A DNA stretch of 64,000 nucleotides. Origin: Gambelia wislizenii (lineage: Eukaryota; Chordata; Lepidosauria; Squamata; Crotaphytidae). Below the pieces are notes generated by a model. The model did not search any database. It saw only the letters and a list, made by a program, of their open reading frames with translations, and was not told the origin of the DNA. Of this stretch, positions 1 through 10,352 are shown in pieces (position 1 is the first letter of the stretch; each line of letters begins with the position of its first letter). Both the position numbers and the translations under genes were made by a program. The stretch covers positions 168,358,596 to 168,422,595 of the forward strand of contig JAUMIR010000005.1 of the NCBI GenBank assembly GCA_030847615.1, read 5' to 3'.

Positions 1-314
1 AATTGATGACCAACAATGGTCTGCCCTGGCCTCACATTGGGAGGCATGGAGACGCACTATCCACAATGCTGCAGCCGAATTCATGCCGAACAAGTCTTGA
101 AGAGAAACGCCGAACTCACGCCGAACAAGTCTTGATGAGAAACGACAATGCAGAAAGAATCATAACCCAGAAACATCACCCAAAGAGACCTTCTGCTGTG
201 CTTTCTGCAACCGGACTTGTTTATCTTGGATTGGCCTTCTTAGTCATCAGCACGCTTGCAGAAAGCGCAGGATGAGTCCTTCCTGAATCTTCATTTGAGA
301 AGAAAAGCCAGAAA
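1..314 (+). mobile_element. Non-LTR retrotransposon 3' end, cut by the window edge
   Basis: This is the last part of the same LINE family found at 42870-43935 and 61229-62240. The three copies share the stretch encoding a Gln-Gln-Trp-Ser-Ala-Leu-Ala region followed by a C-terminal Cys2-His-Cys zinc-finger-like segment. A short duplicated piece around the Pro-Asn-Ser coding stretch (positions 80-135) breaks the reading frame, so this copy is defective. The 5' side continues outside the window. The 3' limit is set where similarity to the other copies ends, just after the AAGCCAGA motif. Confidence 0.8.
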
Positions 315-373
315 ATGAGGCCACAGGAAACAGGATGATAAAAGAGTAAGGGAATGCAGGTGCCCCACCTAGG

Positions 374-535
374 ACTTTATCTGACATGGCGAAAATTGCA
401 TGATTACCATGTTATGGTAGTGCGAATGGTTCTCACTATTGTACAACATTGTCATGTTCATGTGGTCAAACTGTACTCCAGCCACAAATAAGGTGTTGCT
501 TTTAATTGATGGGACAAGCCATCAATAGCTCTCAA
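374..535 (+). mobile_element. Harbinger-like MITE, 5' part
   Basis: The segment opens with GGACTTTATCTGACATGGC, one change from the GGACTTTATCAGAC terminus of the complete elements elsewhere in the window. It contains the family's internal palindrome at about 504-526. It resembles 9113-9325 closely and 47034-47341 more distantly. I could not find a matching right terminus, so it may be 3'-truncated or decayed. Confidence 0.6.
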
Positions 536-1500
536 TATCACTCTTCTGTGGTATTGAAGAATGTGTGAAAACACATCCCCCTGTAATTGTAAGATAACAG
601 TGTGAATGGGTGGGCCTCTTTCCCTTCTCTCCATTCCCTGTGAGAAAATGTCCAGGTGAGAATGTGAAAACCATCCACAGGATGCTCTCTCTATGAACTG
701 TCCAAGTTTGTTTGCACATTTCTAGGTTTAATGTTTGTGTGTTCGTTTACTTTGCAAATTAAGGTTTTTTTTGGTGTTTTTAAACATGCTTGTGTCTTCT
801 CGTGAGAACCACCAAAATCTTGCCCATGCTAAATCACAGAAGAAGCCCATTCTTAAAGTGATAGGGGTGGTCATGTAATAATTATGTGGTGGTTCTTTCA
901 TGTGATTACAGTGACATGCAGTAATAAGTGTAATGATGCCAACTATGTTTCCGCTTTCCTCATTCATGGAATTACAGCATTTTTAGGAGCTAGTCTGATC
1001 AAGTCCTCAGGTAATCTTTCCTGGAGGAGTCATCTTTGCCAGCAGAGAAAGATAGGATCTTTTTATGAGTAAGGAAATGGTTTCCTTCTCTTTTCCCTAT
1101 CCCACAGTTGCCTATCAATGTAATTCTGATGGGAGAGTAACTACCTACCAATGCAGCATCTAATTATTTATCTGATTGACTATGGCAACATTTATGTGCA
1201 TATTATTCTTGTTACCAGATTCCATAAAGATACCTTTGAAGGACCAGACACTATTCAGATGATGACTGCCCCCAAAACCTCAGGGCTTATCCACTTGGGC
1301 CAGAGTATTCTGCCCATGCATCAGGCCTATTCCTCCCCCATTACCAGCACAAAACAGGATGGAGTCCAGACCACCCCTGGCCCATCACTGCAGCATTTCA
1401 CTCTCTGAAGCCAGGAAACTGGCCTGCAGCACATAAGCAATACCCCCTGCTTATGACCAGCCTGGTCACATACTGTGGGCCTGCTTCCTGGGTCTGGAGA
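536..1500. other. No recognised feature
   Basis: AT-rich sequence with no coherent reading frame and no repeat family I can name. The short open frames here show no domain or codon signal. Confidence 0.6.
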
Positions 1501-1867
1501 GTGTGATGTGGACAGCAGCTGCAGTAACGGGTTGGTGTGGGCTCCTGAGGTAACACGGAGCCTGATCCATTTTTTGCTAGCTGAAGTGGTTCTTCTCAGG
1601 TCGTTTTAGAAAGTGGTGTAACGGGCTTTACCCTGACTTGGCCCCATCTTTGCCCTGGGTGTTTTGCCTGGGGCAAAAATGGGGCAAATACCCTGCAAAA
1701 TATTTGGACTGCAAGACACCAGGATGGGGCCAATATGAGGTAAACATACTGTCTAGACAGTCTTGTGATATATTGTAGTGGGCCAAGGGTATACTACATG
1801 CATCAGTAATTGGACAGCAAACTGTACAGGAGACACAGCTTGGTGTTTGGTTCTACGGCGAATCACT

Positions 1868-2702
1868 TGATGACCAACCCTGAAATAATGAGGCCAGACA
1901 CAGAAAATTGGGTTAAAAGTGCCACTTTATTGACCTAAAACCTATTTAATCAAATTTTTGGCCTGGGGATGAACCAAATGGGGGGGGGAGCAACCTGATG
2001 TGGGTTCAGTTGAGGACCAGGCAGAGAGAGTAAACCTCCAGGTCAGCCCCAAGGGGAAACTCCTTCCCAAACCTCCCAGGTCCCATGACCTGAAGAGGCT
2101 GCTCCAGAGCCATGCCCTTCACCAAAAGGGTGCCAAGGTGAACACCAATCTGTTAATTTCTCCCCTTGCTACCTACCAGGTGAAGCCTATTTAAGATGCC
2201 AATTGCCCAATTCCCATCAGATACAGTATGGGGTAGGCAAAAAACCCTCCCCAACAAGAGGGGGAAAATTCCTTTCCAGACCAGGATGTGACGAGGGAGA
2301 CTCATACTGTACTGAGGGTGACATGGTGGGTCTGGCAAAAGGTGAAAGGAGGGTGAGCTGAGAGGAAGCCAAGCCTTAAATTAGCTCTGGCCGTGCCCCT
2401 CAATCAAGCCACCGATTTTGGTACGTGGTGCCAAATGGCCCAACTGTCAGGCTTCTAATCAAGGAGGCCATCAAAGCATTCCCATTCCAGCATGATGCTC
2501 TGCATCAAGCTTTTGGGAGATCACTTTGATGACCAACCCTGAAATAATGAGACCATACACAGAAAATTGGGTTAAAAGGGCCACAAAAGGAGGGTGAGCT
2601 GAGGGGAAGCCAAGCCTTAAATTAGCTCTGGCCTCTAATCAGGGAGGCCATCAAATCGTTCCCCTTCCAGCATGATGCTCTGCATCAAGCTTTTGGGGGA
2701 CC
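1868..2702 (+). repeat. Unclassified repeat with a partial tandem duplication
   Basis: A unit starting GATGACCAACCCTGAAATAA at about 1869 runs to about 2517. A shorter second copy follows at about 2528-2702 and starts with the same words. The second copy matches the first about 55 bases and then jumps to the last third of the unit (2343-2517), so roughly 400 internal bases are missing. It also lacks about 60 bases present at 2391-2450. No TIR, LTR ends or coding domain were recognised. It could be a piece of an LTR element or an unnamed repeat. Confidence 0.6.
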
Positions 2703-3245
2703 ACATTGAATCAGCTCTGTTCACAAAGCTTCATTGATAGTGCCAATAAAAGTTTTGATGCTACATCTATATTTAACCTGAAAGCTGAAAGTAACATGTT
2801 AACCAATAATGATATTACCTGTTGCAGATTACTTCTGGAGGTACTGCAGACGTACTGATGGTCTTTTAAATGTGTTTTTGCATTAACGTGTGTGTACTTG
2901 TGTGTGTGTGTATGCGGGGATTAATCACATTTACTCATTGCTCTGAACAATTCCTCCCTCCAGCCTTTTGCTGTAATAGGGGAACACTTTTTTTTAATTT
3001 TTACACGTTAAAAAAGGTGCATAAAGTGTAACGCATAGCAGTGTGCTAATGTACCAGTAAATGAATGGCCAGTCTTAATGCAAATACGTTACATACACAT
3101 ATTTTTAAAAGTAATAACTAACACTTACATCCTAAGTTTTTAAAATCTCTTTGGCTTTAGGACTAGGAACTATCTCAGAAATTGGAAAGATTGAAGCACT
3201 GGATAATATATAGTGTCTTTTGGCCATCCCAGATAGTTTACTAAT
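2703..3245. other. Unique AT-rich sequence with a small TG run
   Basis: No gene or named repeat seen. A short TG-rich stretch lies near 2889-2911. Confidence 0.5.
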
Positions 3246-3507
3246 TTGAATTACCTTGGTTATTGCCTAGGTATTGCAATCTATATGTATGTAATGGCCA
3301 CGTCTGGATCAGGCGTATGGCTCTATGAAATAGTCTGTAAGGATCTGAAGTTCAAATCCCAGAAATTTGAAAGGCTGAAGGACAACGTAAACGTAATTAC
3401 CTTGTTTATTTATTGCCTAGGTGTTGAGATCTGTAAGTATATAATGGTGACTTCTGGATCAGGTGTATGGCTTTATGAAATAAATAGTCTGTAAGGATCT
3501 GAAGTTA
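3246..3507. repeat. Two-copy tandem duplication, unit about 150 bp
   Basis: The stretch 3249-3352 (from AATTACCTTGGTTATT to GATCTGAAGTT) recurs in diverged form at 3393-3506. Both copies share TCTGGATCAGG, GTATGGCT and GTCTGTAAGGATCTGAAG. An 82-codon open frame crosses both copies and repeats its own residues, so I read it as a product of the duplication and not as a gene. Confidence 0.8.
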
Positions 3508-3596
3508 GTAATATATGTGAATTTGGAAGATATTACTCAGAGAGCATGTTCTTGCTTTAGTCCAGATATTAGTTTTTGTTACATCATAAGCCCCTC

Positions 3597-4040
3597 CCTT
3601 ATTTATTTATTTATTAAAATATTTCTATGCCACCATATATCAAAAGATTTCAGAGCAGAGTAGAAATTAATAAAAACAAGTTAAAACAGTTTAAAACAAT
3701 AAAAACATTAAATAAACTAAAAATATTAATTATATTAAATATAATATATTAAACATAATTAAGTTAAAACAGATGAAAACACTTTAAAACCATGTGTATT
3801 AGCATTTGAGAGAAATCAACAAGGCCCAAAGGCTTTGATGAACAGCCAAGTTTTAACTTGATGCCTTGATGAAATCAGCATTGGTGCCAATTGGGCCTCT
3901 GAGGGGAAGGCATTACACAACTAGGTGCTTCTGATGAGAAGTCTCCCATGTCCTCGCAAGTGTATTGACCTTACTGGTGGGATACAGAGGATGGCCCCAC
4001 CAGCAGGCCTTAATCCTTAAGTAAGCAAATATAGGCACAA
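3597..4040 (-). mobile_element. LINE 3' portion (L2/CR1-like), antisense
   Basis: Read on the minus strand, the segment ends in a run of AAATA units preceded by a low-complexity T- and A-rich tail. Before that lies a stretch resembling the 3' region of common squamate LINEs, seen here as the TGCCACCATATAT box and the region with ATGCCTTGATGAAATCAGCA. Part of it is related in type to 37230-37460. The exact family is uncertain. Confidence 0.5.
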
Positions 4041-4182
4041 AAATTTTATGCTATTTTCCTAAGGGAGAAGTGGTGTGAGGCTGTGGCTGAATGGTAAAAT
4101 ATCTGTTTTGCATATCAAAGTCCCCAAGTTCAGGCTTCAGCATCTCCAGGTAGGACTTGAAATAATTATCTCTCTGAAACAT

Positions 4183-4381
4183 GGTCCCCATTCACACTAC
4201 ACAAGCATAGTATTATGATTCTTGGCTGCATTCTATGGAATCCTAGGGTTGGTAATTTGGTGCGGCACTAGAGCTCTCTGGCTGAAAATTCTAAATGCCC
4301 CTCCCAGGATTCTGTAGGATGGAACCATGGCATTTAAAGTGGAATCATAATGCTACAATTGTATAGTGTGGAATGGGCCCC
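4183..4381. mobile_element. Palindromic MITE inside a SINE
   Basis: The left end GGTCCCCATTCACACTACA is an imperfect inverted copy of the right end TGTGGAATGGGCCCC. The interior carries the arms typical of this family, AATCCTAGGGTTGGTAATTT and TTTAAAGTGGAATCATAATG. Related copies lie at 16250-16440, 18994-19212, 41211-41435 and 47964-48153. Confidence 0.7.
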
Positions 4382-4417
4382 TGCAGAGACACTGCCGGTC
4401 AGTGCCAAAAACTGCTC

Positions 4418-4508
4418 TAAACAAATCTTGCCAAGAAATCCCTGTGATAGGTTGGCATTAAGGTCACCAGAAGTCAGGAATGATTTGAAGGCTCACTACC
4501 ACCACCAC
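4418..4508 (+). mobile_element. Sauria-type SINE 3' tail fragment
   Basis: It contains the CAAATCTTGCCAAGAAATCC block and a diverged Bov-B-like tail, GAAGTCAGGAATGATTTGAA, followed by ACCACCACCAC. It lies inside the older tRNA SINE, whose sequence continues at both sides. Confidence 0.65.
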
Positions 4509-4545
4509 ATGGACTCACTCACTATAAGGCAAGTTCCTATGTTGA

Positions 4546-5085
4546 TGCACTTTTTGAATCTGCTTTTTCACTTCCACCAAAGGAAGAAATGGACATGAAC
4601 ATCATTAAGGAGATTTAACCCATTCTAATATGTATCATGTTTGTGTATCACTCTCTTCTTTTTTTTTTTGTCTACTGCCACATCTCGTCCCCATATAACC
4701 TTTATCCTGAGCAAGCTAAGCCATCTCATCTACAACTGCAGAAGACAAGCTGAACGTTCCCAGTGAGAGAGATATTTTTCTAGGGCAGTCTATAAAGAGC
4801 ATATGTGGTATATTCTAAGAATGCATTGCCTTGGCGTTGCTATTTTAAGTGCACCTCAGGAAGCTATGATAATTACTGTGTTCATCAGCTGTAGTAATTG
4901 GCGGCAAGAATGTTCACATAAGATAGAGCACACATTGCTATGGCAACCCAGTCAGTGATAACAGTGCAGGTAGTTTGGGAAAAGGAATTCCTAGTTAGAG
5001 CTCTTGGGCACCTGCAGGTGTAAAGGATTTTTCCACCCACTCTTTTCTTGAAATGTCTCTCCTAAGAGCAAGAACCAGGAAGGGG
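4546..5085. other. No recognised feature
   Basis: AT-rich sequence without a convincing open frame or named repeat. Confidence 0.5.
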
Positions 5086-5086
5086 G

Positions 5087-5150
<64 letters not shown>

Positions 5151-5174
5151 TTTTATATATATATATATATATAT
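5086..5174. repeat. Compound microsatellite (GAAA)n-(GA)n-(TA)n
   Basis: Three simple-repeat blocks lie side by side: GAAA units, then about 20 GA units, then a short spacer and about 10 TA units. Overlapping open frames on both strands (Lys-Glu/Arg-Glu and Ser-Leu repeats) are artefacts of the microsatellite. Confidence 0.95.
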
Positions 5175-6076
5175 CAGAGACAGATTTGCAAGAACAGGCT
5201 CTCCCTTCATAACTAAACCAGCAGAGCATTTGCAGCACTGCAACTAGAATGTTTCATAGAGAGAAAGACTGCAGGATACAGGTTCTTGCATGGTTCATGT
5301 GGCTGGAGGTGGGCTTTAAGTTGCAGCTTCAATGTAGAATAATCCCCATTACTATTGTTACCCTAAGAGGTGGGGGTGCTTTAGAGACCCATCTGTGATG
5401 TCAGAGTCTAGATAGGGAATTACTAGCTGAAACAGTATGCCTGCAACAGGAGGGTAACTGCTGGGAGCTTTTCACCTATGTATACCAGTACTAACTGAAG
5501 AGAACTCCAGGTTAAAGTGAAACAAAATGTGTTTATTGGAAATAGCACAAAAACTATTCACTCATGCAACACACTCTTGGGGGAGACACGGAAAAGGGTA
5601 AGCGTCTTCTGAAAGGAAGACTTTTTCCTGACCCTGTTCCGAGTCTCACATGGAATAAACAGCCCATCTGAAAAAGTCCATTATCAATTCCCCCTCTACA
5701 GCGCTGTGCCCAAATAAATAGCACCTTCTTTGTACAACATACCATGGATTTGTCAGCTGCTGTGGGTAACAACAGAATGCTGGAAGAGATGAGCTTTTAG
5801 TACAATCCAGCAGGGCTCTTCTTGTGCTTCTTTCTTGCTAATATTTACCAGAAAGCAAGCAACAGGTACTGATAGTTCCATCAATACCATTACCAACAGG
5901 TACTGACAGTTTCATTAAACAAGTATTGATATTCATATAAAATTATGCATATTTGTCTTCAGAGCTCTTTTGGCTTTAAAAAATATTTAAAAGATCCATA
6001 TTAGACCATTTCAAAAAGGTGTAGTGCTTGCCATTTTCATGTCAATTTCATTTCTGGCTTCCCTTTTGTTTTGAAA
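5175..6076. other. No recognised feature
   Basis: No gene or named repeat recognised. Small duplicated phrases such as ACAGGTACTGA occur near 5862 and 5897. Confidence 0.45.
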
Positions 6077-6215
6077 CAGGGCTGGGGAATGCATGGATGT
6101 TGTTAGACACCAACTCCCATCAGCCCAACCCAGCAAATCCAAAAGGAGGAATCTTAGGAACTACATTCTAACAACATCTTGAAGACCACACATTCCACAT
6201 TCCTGTTCTAAAGCA
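6077..6215. mobile_element. Short MITE with the CAACTCCCATCA core (hAT-like)
   Basis: The left side CAGGGCTGGGGAATG and the right side CATTCCTGTTCT are inverted. Inside are the ACACCAACTCCCATCAGCCC motif and a degraded opposite arm. The same core occurs at 27187-27290 and 33787-33900. This resembles a widespread reptile/bird hAT-type MITE; no target duplication is clear here. Confidence 0.6.
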
Positions 6216-6605
6216 TGTGACCTGATGTCCAATTAATAGATCTATAAGGTGGCATGGACTACATAGCTGCTAAAACACTGGAATGTATTATCATTCTATA
6301 CTGCATTCAGTGCAATTGTAATGTCAGCAGTAAGTATTACTTATTCATTCAAGAGGACTCGCCTGGGTGTGGTGTATGCATGTATAAAACAAAAAACAAA
6401 AACAACCCTTCAGATATTTGTGTATAAATACAAATTTTATCTCAGAGATGAGCTATTTGGCCATTGGCTAGGGCTTTAAATCAAAAATATTTGAAGACTC
6501 AAAGGCTTGGTAACACTGATATAGAGGAGGTTTCATATTATTATTATAAACTGTACATATCTTCTCAAACTCCATAACACTGCTGTCTCAGTGTACTTAG
6601 ACACT

Positions 6606-6960
6606 GGGGTTGTCCACAAGGTGAAAATACCCCTCACAGAATTCACTGAGAAATGAGCTGTTTTAATGGGATCCTGCATTGTCTCATTTTATTGTGGGGG
6701 GGTGGGTGGTACAAAAAGAGGAAAAACTATGCAAGGAAAGCCACTTTGTGGCTTTTCCTGACTTTTTTAAAAAATCCATAGATATGCACATTTTCGCTCG
6801 TTAAGACAAGTGATTCGACATGAATCAGTTCCCCATGAAGGACACAGTACCAACCTGATTGGCTGGATGAGCACAGGATATGTGTCTGGGTTACAGGGCA
6901 AGTGCCCACTGCTGCCATGTTGGATTTTCACTTTAGCGAGTGATCACTACAGTGATAAAA
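6606..6960. mobile_element. MITE of the GGGGTTGTCT family
   Basis: It begins GGGGTTGTCCACAAGGTGAA, has the CCCCTCACAGAATTC block, and ends with the GCCATGTTGGATTTTCAC block. The same two blocks occur in 24029-24392 and, inverted, in 15340-15671. A transposase is absent. Confidence 0.65.
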
Positions 6961-8280
6961 AGGAAGTTTGTGCTATCATTTTTTTTTAGGAAAAGGTGAA
7001 ATATCACTTGTGCGCACCACAGAAATAGTTTTTTTTTTTAAAAAAAAGGTCAGCGGCAGATGTAAAACCATTAATACAGGTCACAGCTGCTGCAACTTGC
7101 TATAACTGTGGGGCAGTCTGTTTTCCCCCCCTTTGTGCAGACATGGCCACTCTCTCTTGTTTTTAACCATTGGATAGAGCAGACTTATGACATTTTTCCT
7201 GGAAGACAGATTCTCCCTGCTGCAATTTAATAATCTCTCTTTTTAGGTGCAGAGATTGTGGCCTTAAGCTATCCCTGACGACGACACAGAAGGAATGGCA
7301 GTTCTATATTCTGTTCATTTAGACCATGTACCCGCTTAACATAAAACAAGGAGACAAGTGAGCAAACAGACAAATGCCCTCCCTTCCATCATTTGTCTCT
7401 ATGCTGGAAAAGCCATACCTATTGATCTCTTCATACTCAGCGACTCTTGAAAGATGTAGTTCCTCTATCCAGAAATAGATGAGCACTTGAGCTTTTTTTG
7501 TTCTTTTAAATCTGCAGATGTTTTTTGTCTGAAATTTCTATGAAAAGTAGGGAGAGCTTGTCATATTTTATGCATGTATTCAGCTTCTCATATCAGTGGC
7601 AGTCGTGTCTAGTTTGGTCCTTCATTTAGTGAGGTACTTTGCGTTAATGTGTTTCAGTCCTCAGCTTAGCTTTAATACTGCTTAATTAAGAGACCATTTA
7701 ATAATCTATGTTTATGGGATGGAGGCATGGCAGCATTGTTCTTTCATTTTTTCCCCACTTTGCAAATGAAATGATCTTCTAACGACTGCCTTACTTAATC
7801 ATGAAACAAATTGCCCCACAAATGAATAGAAAAGCTATTGTTTTCTAACAAAGAGGTGATCTTTTGTTCAAGTGAACATCCAAAGGAACAATGTTAACAA
7901 AAAGGAAACCCATACAGAACATTTATGTATTCATTCCTTTATTTTTCTTCACTTAAAAGGTCTTTTTAGTTCCCCCCTTTAACCTCTGCTGCCATAAATG
8001 CGGTATTGTTGAACTCTCAAAATGCAGATCCAGAAGCCAGAAATTTCTCATCTCTTCCACAGGTTCTAGCAGCTAGCCCATTGGTCTTGGTCAAGTTATT
8101 CCAAGAAAGTCATTGGGGACTGCCTTTTTTTTCTTTTTAATTTTTTTTTAAATCAGGACATTTTGCCATGGAAGTATCAGAGCCAGAATTTCTTTCATTG
8201 TCCTTTTTGGGTCAGATCAAGCTTCAATTTTTCTTCTCTTTTCTTTCATTAAAAAAACAAAGTCCTCAGCAAGTTGTTTA
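6961..8280. other. Mostly unique sequence; possible conserved non-coding block
   Basis: No repeat family or gene was recognised over about 1.3 kb. The part 7560-7930 is rich in TTAATTAAG/TTTAATAATC-type AT words and lacks repeat hallmarks, which would fit an enhancer-like conserved element, but only an alignment could show that. Confidence 0.35.
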
Positions 8281-8895
8281 TGAAGATTTTTGTTGTTGTT
8301 GTTGTTGTTGTATGCCTTCAAGTCATTTCTGACTTATGGCAACCCTAAAAACCTATCACATGGTTTTCTAAGGCTGTGAGTATGTGACTTGCCCAAGGTC
8401 ACCTAGTGGAATTCCATGGCTGAGCAGGGATTCAAACCGTGGTCTTCAGAGTCATAGAGCTATACTGCATTCCAAAGAAAAGTGGCAAAGCAGCAAGAAT
8501 GCTCTGTCTTTCCTGCTGCCTTACCATGTGGCATTGGCATTCTTCCAGTGTTCTTTTGTTCCAGTCTTATGGGAGACTGAGGTAAAACTACATTTTTTGC
8601 AAACAGGTTTTTCTGCTTAGAAAAAGACACGATTTTACCTTGGTCCCCACAGGACTGGAATGAAAGAACGCCAACTCCATGCGATAAGGCAGCAGGAAAG
8701 ATGGAATATTCTTGCCACTTTGCTGCTTTTTTTCGGTGTGTGGTAAAGTTCATAGCCCAACACTCAAACTGAAGTATCCTGCATATTTCTATCCTGTTTT
8801 ATATCAGATACTCAAATTACACAGGGGATATGCTGCACTCAGCTTAATATAAATACCAATAATTTCCTACAGAAACCACTACACCATGTTGGCTC
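8281..8895 (-). mobile_element. Sauria-type SINE (antisense), split by two insertions
   Basis: On the minus strand the SINE has a tRNA-like head (complement of 8875-8895, AACCACTACACCATG) and a B-box-like region (complement of GGGATTCAAACCGTGG at 8428). Its tail is complementary to TCAAGTCATTTCTGACTTAT, followed by an AAC simple repeat (the TTG run at 8289-8311). The SINE is interrupted at 8457-8749 by a foldback element and at about 8772-8874 by further sequence. Its pieces join naturally when these are removed. Confidence 0.8.
8457..8749. mobile_element. Foldback (palindromic) element inside a SINE
   Basis: The two halves are imperfect inverted copies. Left words such as AGCAGCAAGAATG, TCTTTCCTGCTGCCTTA and TGTTCCAGTCTTATGGG recur in complement on the right at about 8725, 8690 and 8650. 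TCATA is present on both borders (8452-8456 and 8750-8754), suggesting a duplication of 5 or more bases. No coding capacity. Confidence 0.7.
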
Positions 8896-9112
8896 CATTA
8901 CTAATTAATTATCTAATGTTTATAATACAGTACTTTTAGGATTAAAAGCTGTGAAAACTGAGTGTTACATTCTTTTAACTTTATTATCAAGTTTAGAAAA
9001 TAAAGTACCTCTACTTAATATAAAAATGAAAGATTCCTTCTCAAAAAAATTCTGCTATAAAAATGGCAGATAGTAACATTTGGCCTCTGCTACCTGAGAC
9101 AAATGACAAATG

Positions 9113-9325
9113 ACTTTATCAGACATGGCAAAAATCATGTGATTATGACATCATGGTGGTGTGAATAGGCCCCACTATTGCATGTCATAATTGTCTTTTT
9201 ATTGTCACTCTGTGGTGGTCCAGCCATAAAAAAAACCAACCAACCAAACAAACAAAAACACACCGTTGCTTTTAATTGATGTGTCACTGTCAATAGATCA
9301 TCAATAGTGCTTTGTTTTTTTAGCA
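9113..9325 (+). mobile_element. Harbinger-like MITE, 5' part
   Basis: The segment starts GACTTTATCAGACATGGC and matches the copy at 374-535 through the TTTAATTGATG region (about 9270), which is half of the shared internal palindrome. A right terminus was not identified. Confidence 0.6.
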
Positions 9326-9640
9326 TTATTGAAGGCATGCTCAGATAACCATCACAGAAGAAGTTTGCCCTTTTCAGGTATGCCCCAGCACAGTGCTTCT
9401 AGGGCTATTTCTTGTGGGAGGCAGGCAATTTATTTTACTAATGTGCCAAGGACAAATGCCATATTACACTATTACACTCCACAGACTGGCAGTCAATGGC
9501 TGATGGACCAGCACTCATCCATGAACCACCACTTTGAGTAAAACTCCCTTAATGTATGTTTAACTGGATGTCTGTTACCCATTCTGCAATAGCTGTGAGT
9601 TTCATGATTGGTTGTACAACAATATGATCCAGTAGAACGT
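9326..9640. other. No recognised feature
   Basis: No gene or named repeat recognised. Confidence 0.45.
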
Positions 9641-10352
9641 TATCTTTGCACATCTGTTGCATAGCTATCCAAGTGAAACTTTATACTATGCTATATCCCT
9701 ATTGCATCTTGGCCACAGCTGGAAAGGGGAGAGGGAGAAGCTGGATGCAGCAGCTAAAAAAGCCAATGTGATTCTAGGCTGCATCAATATGAGTATAGTG
9801 TCTAGATCAAAGGAAGTAATAGTGCCACTCTATTCTGCTTTGGTCAGACCTCACCTGGAATTCAGTTCTGGGCACCACAATTCAAGAAGGATATTGACAA
9901 GCTGGAACATGTCCAGAGGAGGGCAACCAAATGGTAAAAGGTCTGGAAGCCATATGCTATGAGGAGCAGCTTAGGGAGCTGGGTATGTTTAGCCTGGAGA
10001 AGAGAAGGTCAAGTGGTGACATAATAGCCATGTTTAAATATTTGAAGGGATGTTATACTGAGGATAGAACAAGCTTGTTTTCTGATGCTCTAGAGACTAG
10101 GAGATGGAGCAATGTACTCAAACTCCAGGAAAAGTGACTTCACCTAAACATCTGAAAGAACTTCTTGATGGTAAGAGCTGTTTGGCAGTGGAATGCCCTG
10201 CCTCAGAGTGTGGTGGAGTCTCCTTCTTCGGAAGTTTTTAAACAGAGGCTGGGTGGCCATCTGTCAGGAGTGCTTTGATTGGGTATTCCTGCATGGCAGG
10301 GGGTTGGACTAGATGACTCTTGTGGTCTCTTCCAATGCTATGATTCAGTGAC
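9641..10352 (+). mobile_element. CR1 LINE, 3' part of ORF2 and 3' end
   Basis: Translations in two frames give CR1 signatures: [27 protein letters not shown], and then [12 protein letters not shown] with IIAMFKYLKGCY. A frameshift separates the two halves near 9935. The end has GGCAGGGGGTTGGACTAGA, TGGTCTCTTCCAATGC and ATGATTC, the CR1 3' tail. It is a 5'-truncated, inactive copy of the RT C-terminal region; the catalytic domain is not included. Confidence 0.9.

Larger units (their letters stand above)
4077..4545 (+). mobile_element. tRNA-derived SINE carrying two later insertions
   Basis: The head reads GAGGCTGTGGCTGAATGGTA and includes an A-box-like segment. A B-box-like CCAAGTTCAGGCTTC follows at about 4125. 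The body resumes after 4381 with the GACACTGCCGGTCAGTG motif, and the end lies near the CTATAAGGCAAGTTCCTA motif at about 4530. Two younger repeats interrupt it: a palindromic MITE (about 4183-4381) and a Sauria-SINE 3' tail (about 4418-4508). Confidence 0.7.

Noticed and set aside
5053..5247. Arg/Glu-repeat protein
   Set aside because: Encoded by a GA/GAAA microsatellite.
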